A stretch of 64,000 nucleotides of DNA from Apus apus. Its lineage: Eukaryota; Chordata; Aves; Apodiformes; Apodidae. The notes below the pieces were generated by a model. The model had not been told where the DNA came from and did no database searches. It worked only from the letters and a program-made list of their open reading frames with translations. The first letter of the stretch is position 1, and the number at the start of each line of letters is the position of its first letter. Both the position numbers and the translations under genes were made by a program. The stretch covers positions 5,688,001 to 5,752,000 of the forward strand of contig NC_067299.1 in assembly GCF_020740795.1 (NCBI RefSeq), read 5' to 3'. This document shows, in pieces, positions 35,901 to 46,108 of this stretch.

Positions 35901-36386
35901 AGATGCTGTCCTTGTCCTCTGCCCATCGCTGTCCTCTGCTTTCCAGGAGGGGGGTGACGTGCTCAGGGCACCAGCTCTGTCCCTCCCTGTTTGCCCCTGT
36001 AACTCTAGTCAGAAATGCAGACCCACAGCAGCTGCTTGGGACTAGGTGAGCACCTTGGCAGATGCTAAAGGAGATGTTAGAGCAAATTAATTTATTTCTT
36101 TTTTCAGTCAGTACTTTTGTGCCAGCCTCATATTCCTCTGGGCCTACCGTGGTTTTGAACACTGTGTTGGCAGCAATTGTGACACTACGCTGTCAGCAGC
36201 AAGTGCCTTCCCCAGGCCTCAGTTTCTCGCTGGGGAGCAGGCAGGGCAGTGGTGTTCCTCCCTCCCAGTCCTTGGACAGGATCTAAATTGGGTGGCTTAA
36301 ACATACCTCAGCAGAGGGGGCTGCCTGGCATCCTGTTTGGGTCCAGCACAACTCCCAGTAACCCCCACACTCTCTTCTCTCCCCAG
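26928..36386 (+). other. DUSP14 intron 1, 9.5 kb
   Basis: GC-moderate unique sequence. No gene recognised. It contains the G4 motif and an AT palindrome at 33,958-33,969. Many overlapping frames reflect base composition, not genes. Confidence 0.6.
26936..26962 (+). promoter_or_regulatory. G-quadruplex-forming motif just after exon 1
   Basis: Four G runs of three or more with loops of seven bases or fewer lie on the coding strand, immediately after the first donor. This fits the standard G3+N1-7 rule. Confidence 0.6.
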
Positions 36387-36485
36387 CACAACATCGGACG
36401 TGCTCTATGAGACATCCCAACTCCAGCAGCCCACAGCATCCGTGTGCCCATCGATGAGTTGGAGCAGGACAGTTTGTTACCGAGT
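36387..36485 (+). other. DUSP14: DUSP14 exon 2, 5' non-coding (99 nt)
   Basis: A strong pyrimidine tract and acceptor (tctcttctctccccag) and a consensus donor gtaagt bracket 99 nt. It fits the known three-exon DUSP14 layout, with a non-coding second exon shortly before the coding exon. It carries two ATGs that open short upstream ORFs and finishes the one begun in exon 1. Predicted from splice signals only. Confidence 0.6.
36407..36457 (+). promoter_or_regulatory. upstream ORF 2 of DUSP14 leader (16 codons)
   Basis: The ATG at 36,407 overlaps the TGA of uORF 1 (ATGA at 36,407-36,410). Its own TGA at 36,455-36,457 overlaps the ATG of uORF 3 (ATGA at 36,454-36,457). All bases are read directly within exon 2. 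Relevance depends on exon 2 being used. Confidence 0.5.
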
Positions 36486-37995
36486 GTAAGTGCCTGAATC
36501 CTTTGCGGTGTCAGTGACAGCTATTTGAGTGCAGGGATTTCCCCTGCTCAAAGGACTTCATTCCTTTGAAAAACGGTGCCTTCCTTTGCTGCTCCAGCGG
36601 GGTGGCTGCGCTGGGGGTGTCCGCGGGGGAAGCCGAGCGCTCACAGCTGCAGCAAAACATTTCGTGTCGGGGCATGAGCTCCTGCAGCACCGGCTCTTTG
36701 GGCCCACGGTTGCAGGAGCTGCTCAAGTAGCTGCCAGCAGGGAACAAGCCACAGAGGAGATGGTGTTATGCTCATTAAGTTACTGTACCACAAAGCTGTG
36801 CCAAAAATCTGCTGGCAGCGTTACCAGCCGCTGCTGAGACCTGCCGGGGTTTCCGGGGGCGCGGGATGCAGACAGACGGTTGCACTCTCATGTCGGGGCT
36901 GGGGAAGCTGGAGCTGGGGTCTCTCAGCCCCTTGAGGACCATCTGACCTGGAGAATGAGCTGCTGGAGGGACAGACGCCCTCTCACCTGAGGCTCTGAGC
37001 ACCCCCAGATCCCCTCCGTGCAAAGCCCAGTGACATTGGTGGGCTCAGCCTTAGCTGGGCAGAGCAGGGACTCCCCAGCCTGCACCAACTGGAGCCTCTC
37101 CCACGGCCCGTCTCTGGGTGGAGTCTCCAGAGCTAAAAGGGACTTGCGGATTATTAATGCTCTGGGGCTCACCCTTTTGTTTGTGGGTTCTCCACTGGCT
37201 TTGGAGAAAGGAAATAGGAGAAGTAAAAGCAGGGATCCTTCCTGGGGACCACAGAGGGGATGCATGGCTCAGGCAGGTGAGCCCAAGCCTTTGCAGAGCC
37301 TGTCTTTCTCCAAAGCATGAGTCAGTCATTGAGGTGGCAGGAAAAGAGCCTCCCTTGTCCCAGCCTTTGCTTTGGTTTTACTCTCAGCTTCTGACATAAC
37401 CAGGTCACTCTTTCCACACTTCCCCAGCCTCAATGAGAGCCGAGTACTGATCTGGATGGACATGACTCACTGCCTTTTCTAATGAGAAACTTTCCTCTGT
37501 TTATGTACTTTGTCGGGGCCTTTCATACACCTAAAAAAGAAGGGTGGCACTGGGGAGAGGGCAGGGTGATCTGAATTGCTGGCACCCACACCCAGCCCCC
37601 ACGAGCTGTTTCTTACCATCCCCTTGGACTCTGGCCAGTTGTGAAGTTGCTGCTTTTAAGCATGAAAAGGGTGTAGCTAATCTTCCACGTGCTAATCCGG
37701 GTGAAATGCTGTCCAGGCCCACAGGTAGGCTGCCCAAACCCTTGACAAGTAATTGGAGCTAATTAGGCTGGGAGATTTTTTTCTATTTTTTTTGTTAATA
37801 TCTGCCCAGGCAATGCCTGGGGGGCCTGGTGGTAATGAGCACTGTGCAACCCCAGAACCACCTTACCTAGGGAGGTTTGCCAGTAGGAGGTTGTCCAGGC
37901 CACAGCAGGCTGAGTTGGGTTTTCCTCTTCTCTTGCATAGGCACAGTCTGGGTGGACAGCTGCCCCACTCATGTGGCATTGCTTGTGTTTTGCAG
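36486..37995 (+). other. DUSP14 intron 2, 1.5 kb
   Basis: Bounded by donor gtaagt and acceptor cttgtgttttgcag. No other feature was recognised apart from paired TAATT cores near 37,749-37,766. Confidence 0.65.
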
Positions 37996-38086
37996 TGACT
38001 AAGCAGAGGAAGCTCTCACTGTCCTTGCACCACCAGACCAGACAAACCTTCCTTTGGCTGAAGATCCCGTTGGGTCTCTTCCCATA

Positions 38087-38098
38087 ATGGAAGCGTGA
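38087..38098 (+). promoter_or_regulatory. three-codon upstream ORF before DUSP14 start
   Basis: It reads ATG GAA GCG TGA with A at -3 and G at +4, a strong initiation context. It ends 15 nt before the DUSP14 ATG, which itself has a poor context (T at -3, A at +4). It would be expected to lower or gate DUSP14 translation. That is inference. Confidence 0.6.
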
Positions 38099-38113
38099 GT
38101 GCCAAGATCCTCC

Positions 38114-38710
38114 ATGACCTCCAGAAGCCACAACTCCTTACCGAGAACTCTGATGGCTCCACGGATGCTTTCTGAGAGCGCCCTGGGGGGCATCGCTCAA
38201 ATCACTCCCTCGCTGTACCTGAGCCGGGGCAGCATCGCTTCCAACCGGCACCTGCTCCTGTCCCGGGGAATCACCTGCATCATCAATGCCACCATCGAGA
38301 TTCCCAATTTTAACTGGCCCCAGTTTGAATATGTGAAAGTGCCTTTGGCCGACATGCCCAACGCCCCCATCTCCCTGTACTTCGACAGCGTCGCCGACAA
38401 GATCAACAGCGTGGCACGGAAGCACGGGGCCACCTTAGTCCATTGTGCTGCTGGCGTCAGCAGGTCGGCCACCCTCTGCATCGCCTACCTGATGAAGTAC
38501 CACAAGGTCTCCCTCTTCGAGGCCTACAACTGGGTCAAATCGAGACGCCCCATTATACGCCCCAACGTGGGCTTCTGGAGGCAACTGATAGACTACGAGA
38601 GGAAGCTCTTTGGGAAGACGACGGTTAAAATGGTACAGACACCATATGGCATCATCCCAGACCTTTATGAGAGAGAGAGGAGACCCCTGATGCCTTACTG
38701 GGGAATTTAA
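38114..38710 (+). CDS. DUSP14: DUSP14, dual specificity phosphatase 14 (MKP6)
   Basis: This is a cytoplasmic dual-specificity protein phosphatase that removes phosphate from Tyr and Ser/Thr of MAP kinases and, in mammalian immune cells, acts on TAB1 and downstream of CD28. It is complete at 198 residues, the same length as human DUSP14. It begins MTSRSHNSLPRTLMAPRM and ends LMPYWGI. The signature HCAAGVSRS holds the catalytic Cys111 (38,444-38,446) and the phosphate-binding Arg117. The general acid is Asp80 in PLADMP. It lacks the N-terminal kinase-docking domain of large MKPs, as expected for an atypical DUSP. The whole frame is in one exon. The ATG at 38,114 is chosen because it gives the human N-terminus; an in-frame GTG 15 nt upstream has no support. 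Confidence 0.98.
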   Translation: MTSRSHNSLPRTLMAPRMLSESALGGIAQITPSLYLSRGSIASNRHLLLSRGITCIINATIEIPNFNWPQFEYVKVPLADMPNAPISLYFDSVADKINSVARKHGATLVHCAAGVSRSATLCIAYLMKYHKVSLFEAYNWVKSRRPIIRPNVGFWRQLIDYERKLFGKTTVKMVQTPYGIIPDLYERERRPLMPYWGI

Positions 38711-39307
38711 AGGGACTGCAGATGGGAAGCACAACAGAAGGGACATGCTGTTCTCAGTCAACCAGCCTGGAGACATTCCCTTCTCCTTCTACAGCCAACA
38801 TTGGTTCTTTACCATACAGCAGAACCTCAACGAAATCTCAACTCACTAACCTGCAAGGCCAACAACTCCCTTCAAAGCGTTTCTCTCTACAGGGATTCCC
38901 CCATCCCCATTTCTCTGATCTAGCAGAATGAGGTCTCCTTATAAGTTTATTCCTCTCATAAAGCCTCCCTCCCTTTTTTAGTCAGTTTATTAGTATCCTC
39001 TGAGGAAAGGCCTAAAAGGCACCTGGCAGAGTTAATGAACAAAGCGCGCTTTGTGATGCGGTAGCCTGGATATTTCGTTCATAGCTTGTTTGCTTCCCTG
39101 CAAGATCCCATAGTGGCTTGGGAGCAGCACTAGCACAGAGCCAGTGAGGTCCTTCTCTGTGCCAGAGATTTTTTTCCAAGAGCCAGGAAGGCAGACATGC
39201 AGGGTGGTTGGGGTGCTAGTGCTGGTGTTTTCTTTAACATCTGTAGTGACTCTCAGTATATAGTGTTTGAGATCTTTAGTCAGCTCTTAATCTGTATTAA
39301 AAGTAAA

Positions 39308-39321
39308 AATAAATAAATAAA
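39308..39321 (+). terminator. DUSP14: overlapping AATAAA poly(A) signals in an AAAT repeat
   Basis: Three overlapping AATAAA hexamers arise from four AAAT units, about 600 nt after the stop. More hexamers follow at 39,363 and 39,388. This could be a proximal polyadenylation site. Confidence 0.4.
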
Positions 39322-40104
39322 TAATGGAAAGAGTGAAGTCAGTCTGTGTCGGCCACAAGTAAAATAAAATTTGAATTATTCAAATCAAATAAATACAAGA
39401 TCCTTTTTTCACTCATTCCATGGCCAGGGCAATAGTCCTGGAATACACTTACACTGCTGAAAAATGCTGGTGTGTTTTGTGGGTGGAAAGTAAACAGAGA
39501 TCTTGTCCAACCATGGCTCAAGACAGAAGCAACAGGTTAACCCTCCCTGCACTGGCAGCCAAAGAAACCCTTAGGAAACTGTCTGTGCGTGGCCACCTGC
39601 CAAAGGGGCTGGGCTGGGTTTTCCTATAGTCAGTCAACCAGTAAGTTGGAAGTAGGAACAACCACTTGACTACTTAGCTCTGAGTACGGTCGTGATCTGC
39701 CTTAGCCCATTTCTAAATCACTTCATGATGTCCTCATGGTTATGTTGCATTCTAGAGTTATTCTGCTCAAAACGGCGATCTGTCCAACCTCCCAGACAAG
39801 GATGGCTTTATGGAGAAGGCTTGGCCTTGTTCTGTGTGTGACGAGAATGGTTCCAACCTGAGATGTGGGAGAAGCCTTTCCATGGCGTCGCTGCTGCCTC
39901 CTGGACATCGGTCCCAATCCCACGGGTGGGACGGGACTGGCTTTGCTGGATCGTACCCGGCCCACCAGGAGAGCAAGGCAAGTCCTCTGTGAGACATCTG
40001 TGTCCTCTGTTGTATCCCTGAAGGAGGAACAGGCAGATTGCTGGATGCTGAGATAGCTATCTGATTTAAATGAGATTCTATACTTGTAAAAAAAAAAATA
40101 AATC

Positions 40105-40110
40105 AATAAA
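40105..40110 (+). terminator. DUSP14: distal DUSP14 poly(A) signal AATAAA
   Basis: The hexamer is followed within 30 nt by tgtgttggttt, a GT-rich downstream element. It is the best candidate for the main 3' end. Confidence 0.55.
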
Positions 40111-40130
40111 GATTAAGCAAGAACATGTGT

Positions 40131-42264
40131 TGGTTTCTATTCAGAGCTGTCCTAATGTGTCTCAAGTAACAACGAGAACATGGTGTAATACTGAGCAGTG
40201 GCTTTAAACAAATCCAGACCTCAGCCTTGAGAGAAATACTGTGATCTGTTCTCCTCACTTGGCTCATCACAATCCATCCACGTGTCCTGCAGCTTCTGAT
40301 CCTCATCACAAAAGCCAGGCAATTAATTTGGGTATTTCAAAATGTTTATCTCCCGAAGTCCTAGCTGAGGTTTCAAGGAAGAGCAGACGTGGTGAAAGGT
40401 TTTCTCCCAGCTGAACCACACTCTGAGGGCTGCTGCACTACTGGGTTTCTGGTTTCCCCAGACTAAAAAGCCACTGGGACTGAAATACAGTTATCACGGT
40501 GCATGTGGCCTCCACTTCTTCTGGATCAGAGGTAACACCAGACCTGGTTGGAATAGAAGTTCAGACCAGAAGCTTTGATCAGTCAGGTTTCAAATTTACT
40601 GCAGAGGCAAGAGTTTTACCAGGCTGAGCAAATGCCACTTACTTAAAGCCACTCACCAGGGGAAGGAAACGGGGCTCTGCAATTTCTAGACCCCCGTGAG
40701 AGGTCCAGCAAGGTCAGTGAGGGCTGCTGCAAAAATTTAAGAGACTTCAAATTTGGCCCAAGACCACTCTGGGGGGGTTGGTGGCACACAGGCATGAGAG
40801 CATGCTCCAAACCCCTGGGTTCAACAAACTGCATGAAGGCCAAACCTGTGCATGGAGACACCACCATGAGATGAGTTGCTGCAAAGTTCTCAGCAATGGA
40901 AGGGCCTCCAAAGCCAAAACATTTCCTGCATGCACATACAGACAGCCCAGTCCCCCTGCAAACCTTTCTTTGATTCCTAATCCAGGATGAGCTTAGACAA
41001 AATGCACATTAAAAACCCCAAAATACTTCAACACCATTTCTTCCCAACGATACCAGCACCTGGATCTCGGTGTCCTTGGGTGTCAACAAGCACAAAGCGC
41101 AGCTCTGAGCTGGCAGGGGGAGGTCTCCTCTTGGCTTTGGAGATGAGCAGGAATGAGGTTTTGGCTCACTGCAATAAAAATGAGTTCTGCCATCATGCAA
41201 GTTCAGGTTTCATGGTTGTCCCCTGGTTTCAGTGACAGAGACACAGGAGGCTGAAAAAAACCCCACACAACCCCACATTCTACTCATCTATTTTTATCAG
41301 GAGTTAAAATGCAACCAGGGAAATGGTGAGGAAAGAAAGGAACTGGGGATTAAAAATCAAGACTAATCATTAGTCTGGAGACATTCTGGAAGGATGACAT
41401 TTCAAAGAGGAAAAAAATACTAACAACTGAAATTTGCTTTCAAAATGGAACTTCACCTAAAAAATGGACTATGTATGATTGAACAGTATTTTTATTATAA
41501 AAATCGGATGGTAAAAATTTTCCATTTGGAATAATTATCTGTACTTCATACACACACTGCCCCAGTACCTAGGGGAGGGGGAAATGCTGATGTTTAGCCA
41601 AGAAATCATCAAGACTGACTTTTGAACAAAAAGGAAAGTTAGACCTATAAAAAAATCTAATTGCCTAATAAAGCACATTATGAAATAAAGAATTCACCTG
41701 AAATACCCATTTGAGATGATATGAATGCAATGGTATTAATACCTGCAGGTATTTCTTTGCAGAAGTTCCTTTTGTGTTCATTCCAATGAAAGATACTTGA
41801 AAGGAGTGGGTTTTTCCCCCCTCAAAATCCAGTTTTCCATGCATCCTCAAATCTATAGAAACCAAAGAGATGGAGCCACAATGTAACTCCAGGTTGCTGG
41901 AAGCAAACCAGTTGGATTTGAGGGGAAGATCATTCTTCCTGCTCCCCACAGGCTTTTCCAAACGGTCGGTATCTTAATTGCTTGAAGAATATTTTGTGTG
42001 TCATTTGCTGAGACACCTTTCAAGTATCAACCACAAAGGAGGTTTCACTTACGCAGCCTCCTTATGATTAAGGACCTTTTTGTCAACCTTTCAAGGCTTC
42101 TCCTGGGTCACAAGAGGTTTCTCCCTGTCTGTGTGTTTCCAAGGAGGAGCTCCCAGGCCAGCAACCATGGAGCCTTCCCCAGAGGTGACAACCTTTGGGT
42201 ACCTGCAAGCAGCAAAAGCAACATTTGTTTCTTCTAGCTGAATAAGCCACTTCACAGGTTGGTC
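40131..42264. other. DUSP14-SYNRG convergent intergenic gap
   Basis: About 2.1 kb between two convergent 3' ends. No gene or repeat was recognised. A TTTATT (minus-strand AATAAA) at 41,491 could extend SYNRG further into it. Confidence 0.55.
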
Positions 42265-45200
42265 AGATATGAAATGAGCTCTTTATTGAATACAAGGTTT
42301 GAATCTCGACAAAGGATTTATAAATCACTGCAAGAATTAAGGGAGTCAACAATGTACTAAAGTCAATTAATAACACTTATTCTCACTGGATTTAAAATAC
42401 CAGCAGGGACTCCAGGATAGCACAAAATGAAACAGCTCCAACTACTCATCGCAAAACCACTTCCAGAAGAGAAATCATGTTTGCCCAGAGGGCAGAATAA
42501 AGAATCACAATATAGAGAGAAGTTTTCTGACCACTTTTCTTCATAAAATTATGACATTTATGTTTTCAGACTGAGAGTTGGAATTAAACACAGATCCAGA
42601 GAAAACAAATATTTCAGAGAAAGTAGTTAATGCAACAGCAGCTTTTACTGAAAAGGTGGTTTTTGTTTCAATTAGTCTGACATGGAGCTACCTAGAAACT
42701 GGAGCACTCCTTGGGCTTGCATGAGCTTCTTCTCAACCTTAGGCTGAAGGTCACTATCACTTCGTATATACTGCATGAATTTCAGGGAAGGAGCTGCTCA
42801 AAACAAACCCAGGTGAAGAGAAGCTGCTGCCAGACAGGAAAAGTCAGTGGAATGGTCAAGTGCAGAACGTGAACAATTCCCATGCCACAAATAACCCTCC
42901 AAGCCAACCTGGGTCAGCAAGTTTGGGGGGATTCTCAAACCAAACCATGGCAAGGGGTGGGCAAGAGAACAGGTTGGAGATGCCCAATTGCTCCCCAGCC
43001 TTCCTACCACCACAGGAAAACTGCAACACACAAAGACAGCACAAGAGCATCAGGAATACAATGGAGCAAAGGGATATATACATTAAATAACCCAGTGAAT
43101 AATCTCTTAAAATTCCAGATATACACAAATATATAGAAAAACCACTTTCCATGGGTAATCTTGGAACAAATCCAGAGAAAACGTCCATTAAATAAAAAAA
43201 ACTATGTTCCTCACTTTTTTCTAGCAACATGACACATGCAGGAAAAGGAATTAATCACAACCAAAGCAAAAGGCAGCACGTCCGTATTAGCCTGTATGCA
43301 AAGGAAGCAGGGAAACGTGGTCTGTGACAATGCACTGTAGAAAATATTGTAACCTTGGATACAGATTTCAAGGACACTGGGCTTGGGCTGGCAATGTAAT
43401 CTCTGAGATGCTGCTGAATGCAAGAGTGAGTCATTTTAATGACTGGGATATGTGAGTGAGATGATCCTCGTTGTGCAATCCCTTTATCGAGGGTATCTAT
43501 GTGCAAAACACTGGGTGATTTCCCCTGATGTGAAGGTGTTGGGTTCAGAACACCTTCTGCTGGCCACCAAGGCCTGCTGCTTTCCCTGCTGGAAGGAGCA
43601 AGCAAGAAGCAGTCAGACTTCAGTGAGCTCTGCTGCAATTATCACTGTAAATGTTGATCCCTTGTTTTTATAGGCCAAAAGCCACACTGGCTGCACTGCA
43701 GAGAGGGAACTCACTTGCTTAGCAAGACAAACATCACTGAAAAATGCTTTTACAACAACCTGGTACTGCATTTGAAATGCTGGTTGCTTTAAGTTTCACA
43801 CTGTGGCCTCTTACTTGTGGCATTCTCTTTTAACTAGGGAAAAAAAAAACATAAATCCTCTCTAGCAAAGTGTTCAGGGGCTGTGGTGGAAACCCAGGCT
43901 AACAATAAACTGCCTTTTCCCAATATAGCATTTCAGGAGCAACAGCCCTTGTGTCAGCCAGCTACTCCAAACCACTTGAGAAGTCCCCTCGATAGCAGCC
44001 ACGTGAGGCCATTGCTTCAAGTCAGACAATGCTCAAGTGCTTCTGGATTTCAGGATGCAAAAACAAGCACTGGCTCCCTGTGCCCTGCAGACCCCAGACA
44101 CCCCTGGGAATACCTGCATGGGGGAAGGATAAAACAGCCCCTAATTACCATGGAAAACAATGTCTGTGGTCAAACAGCACGGTGCTGACTGCTGTAATTA
44201 TTTCACACCTAATAAAAGAATTAGAGAGCAAGCAATGAGTGAACTGCCCTTCTTTTTGATAATTACTGGGCAAGGGAAGGCAGGCAGTCACTGTCACACT
44301 ATTGAAAATCTGCCACTTGATTAGCTTGAGCTTGTGACTGGAGGCACAAGTTGCTTATTTTATGAAGGAGCTAATTGCAGGCAGCAGGAAGGTTTATATT
44401 AATTTGTCTAAATCAGGGGCCAGACACCTAGCACTCCTGCTAGCCAAGAGTGTTTCATTTGGTATCATTAATAGTTTAGTATAACTAAGCTTTTTTTTTT
44501 TTTCTTTTTTTCAATATGAATCATCATTTTTCCTCACTGTAATTTCAGTTTCAGCAAATAACCACTCATCAGTGTCAGCTACTTGTAATGGAGGCAAAAG
44601 AAACTTGGAAAAGCTGTTGATATCTTTGGAGAGAAAGGAGATCTAGAGATACTTAAGCCAGAGTTAAGAAGCAAGTTGTACCTGATAGGTAGACACCCCA
44701 CTTCATTCACTGCAGACTAAGACTGTATAGGGGCAAGGCTCTTACAATAGTGCCATGAAGGTTTAAAATCCTGTAACCAGCACTAAAGCTGATTGCACTG
44801 CCATCTGGATGTTGCATCTGAAGAGAGAATCAGGTACTTTAGATATAGCTGTAACATTTTGGGACAGTCTATTACACTAACCTCCTTCGATCCAGGTAGC
44901 TGTACCTGTCAGAACCAACCAAACAGGGGGTGTGCAACACCCTGCTCCAAAAAATAACCTGCTTTCCTTGTTAAATCACCCCTGCCTGCAGCAGGAGCTC
45001 AGGGCCACCTTGTGCTGCCAGCTCTGAGTCAGAAACACGCTACTCCAGAGAGCACCAGACTGCACAAGTCACACACCATCGCATCAGAAAAGGGTATTAA
45101 GGTACCAAAAATTAACACACCTATGGAGGAGCAGACATGCTTCATCACTGGAGTTCAGTTCTCAACAGTCACACAACTCCCAAAGGGTCAGGTGAAACAC

Positions 45201-45976
45201 CACAAACCTGCAGCTCAGGAACAGTCCAGTTTGTCTGTATTTACAACCGAGTAGCAGAGACTACAAGTTTTAAAACCCAGCTGCCTATACTAAAGAACCC
45301 AGATGCAATAGGGAAAATTTCAACAATTTTCCAAGTCCTTATCCCCCAGTACTACCCAGTTATACACAAGATACAGTATAAATTACAATACAGAACAGTA
45401 GAAGCATAAATATACAACAGCTTTTTGCAGTCTCATTACTCTAAGGCAATAATTCATTTTGCCTTGAAAGTTACTGTGACTTGTGCACTGTAATAGTGTA
45501 GCAGCAAATATTTAAAGAAAAAAACATCCTGGTCCACATAGCAAAAACATTAAAGAAATGATATGCTTGCAAATACGTACTTCAAGTATTTCAGTGGTCA
45601 CTTCTATGCAAACCAACTCAGTTTCAGTTTTTCTTGGAAGCTTGGTACTGGCCTCTCCCAGAGATTCATGCTCGTGGTTAGCAGAGTGGTTTGTTACAAA
45701 GACCGACTCACTTTCATCTTGAGAAAGACTGAAATGCTGCATTTTTTGCCACAGGACATTTTTTCTGGTTAGTTCTGAAGCCCCAGCCATGTCAAGTGAA
45801 ATTCTTCACGAGTGATTTGCATGTGGCAGTGGCTTTAACCCGTTATGATACAAAATCAAAACAAACCATTTCAAACACTAACCACACCTCAAGCCTTTCC
45901 ACTTACCCCACCACACCATTACCCCAAGTGTCCTGTTATTATCAGACCCCATCCTCCACTTTCAGTGCTGCTGCTT
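42265..45976 (-). other. SYNRG: SYNRG 3'UTR (probable, 3.7 kb)
   Basis: Runs from the SYNRG stop to the first clear minus-strand AATAAA (42,282-42,287). An ATTAAA variant at 43,435-43,440 could give a shorter form. It contains a T-rich tract at 44,491-44,511 and a 92-codon sense ORF at 45,512-45,790. Confidence 0.5.
42282..42287 (-). terminator. SYNRG: poly(A) signal AATAAA for SYNRG
   Basis: Canonical hexamer on the minus strand, and the first one after the SYNRG stop. Usage is inferred. Confidence 0.5.
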
Positions 45977-46108
45977 TTAGAGCAGATCTGGCAAAATGAG
46001 ACCTGGAGGCTTTGGCTCCACACAGTTGATCCAGAAATTTGCACAGCTCGCATGGTACTGGTGCCCTCCATATGCCAGCTTGAAGTTGTCTGTTTCTGAA
46101 TTAAAGGC
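45977..46108 (-). CDS. SYNRG: SYNRG last coding exon and stop
   Basis: It reads AFNSETDNFKLAYGGHQYHA then SCANFWINCVEPKPPGLILPDLL and TAA (45,977-45,979). The acceptor is gttattttag. The HQYHASCANFWINC block, with spaced His, Cys and Trp, is the most conserved part of the tail. Confidence 0.97.
   Translation of the reverse strand, partial: AFNSETDNFKLAYGGHQYHASCANFWINCVEPKPPGLILPDLL

Larger units (their letters stand above)
37996..40130 (+). other. DUSP14: DUSP14 exon 3 (leader end, whole CDS, 3'UTR)
   Basis: The acceptor ends at 37,995. There are 118 nt of leader, the single-exon CDS 38,114-38,710 and a 1.4-kb 3'UTR. The 3'UTR has an AAAT-repeat AATAAA cluster at 39,308-39,321 and a later AATAAA at 40,105 followed by a GT-rich stretch. 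The 3' end is inferred. Confidence 0.65.

Noticed and set aside
38099-38113. Possible five-residue N-terminal extension of DUSP14 from a GTG codon
   Set aside because: The ATG at 38,114 gives exactly 198 residues and the human-like N-terminus. The upstream codon is GTG and follows directly after a uORF stop.
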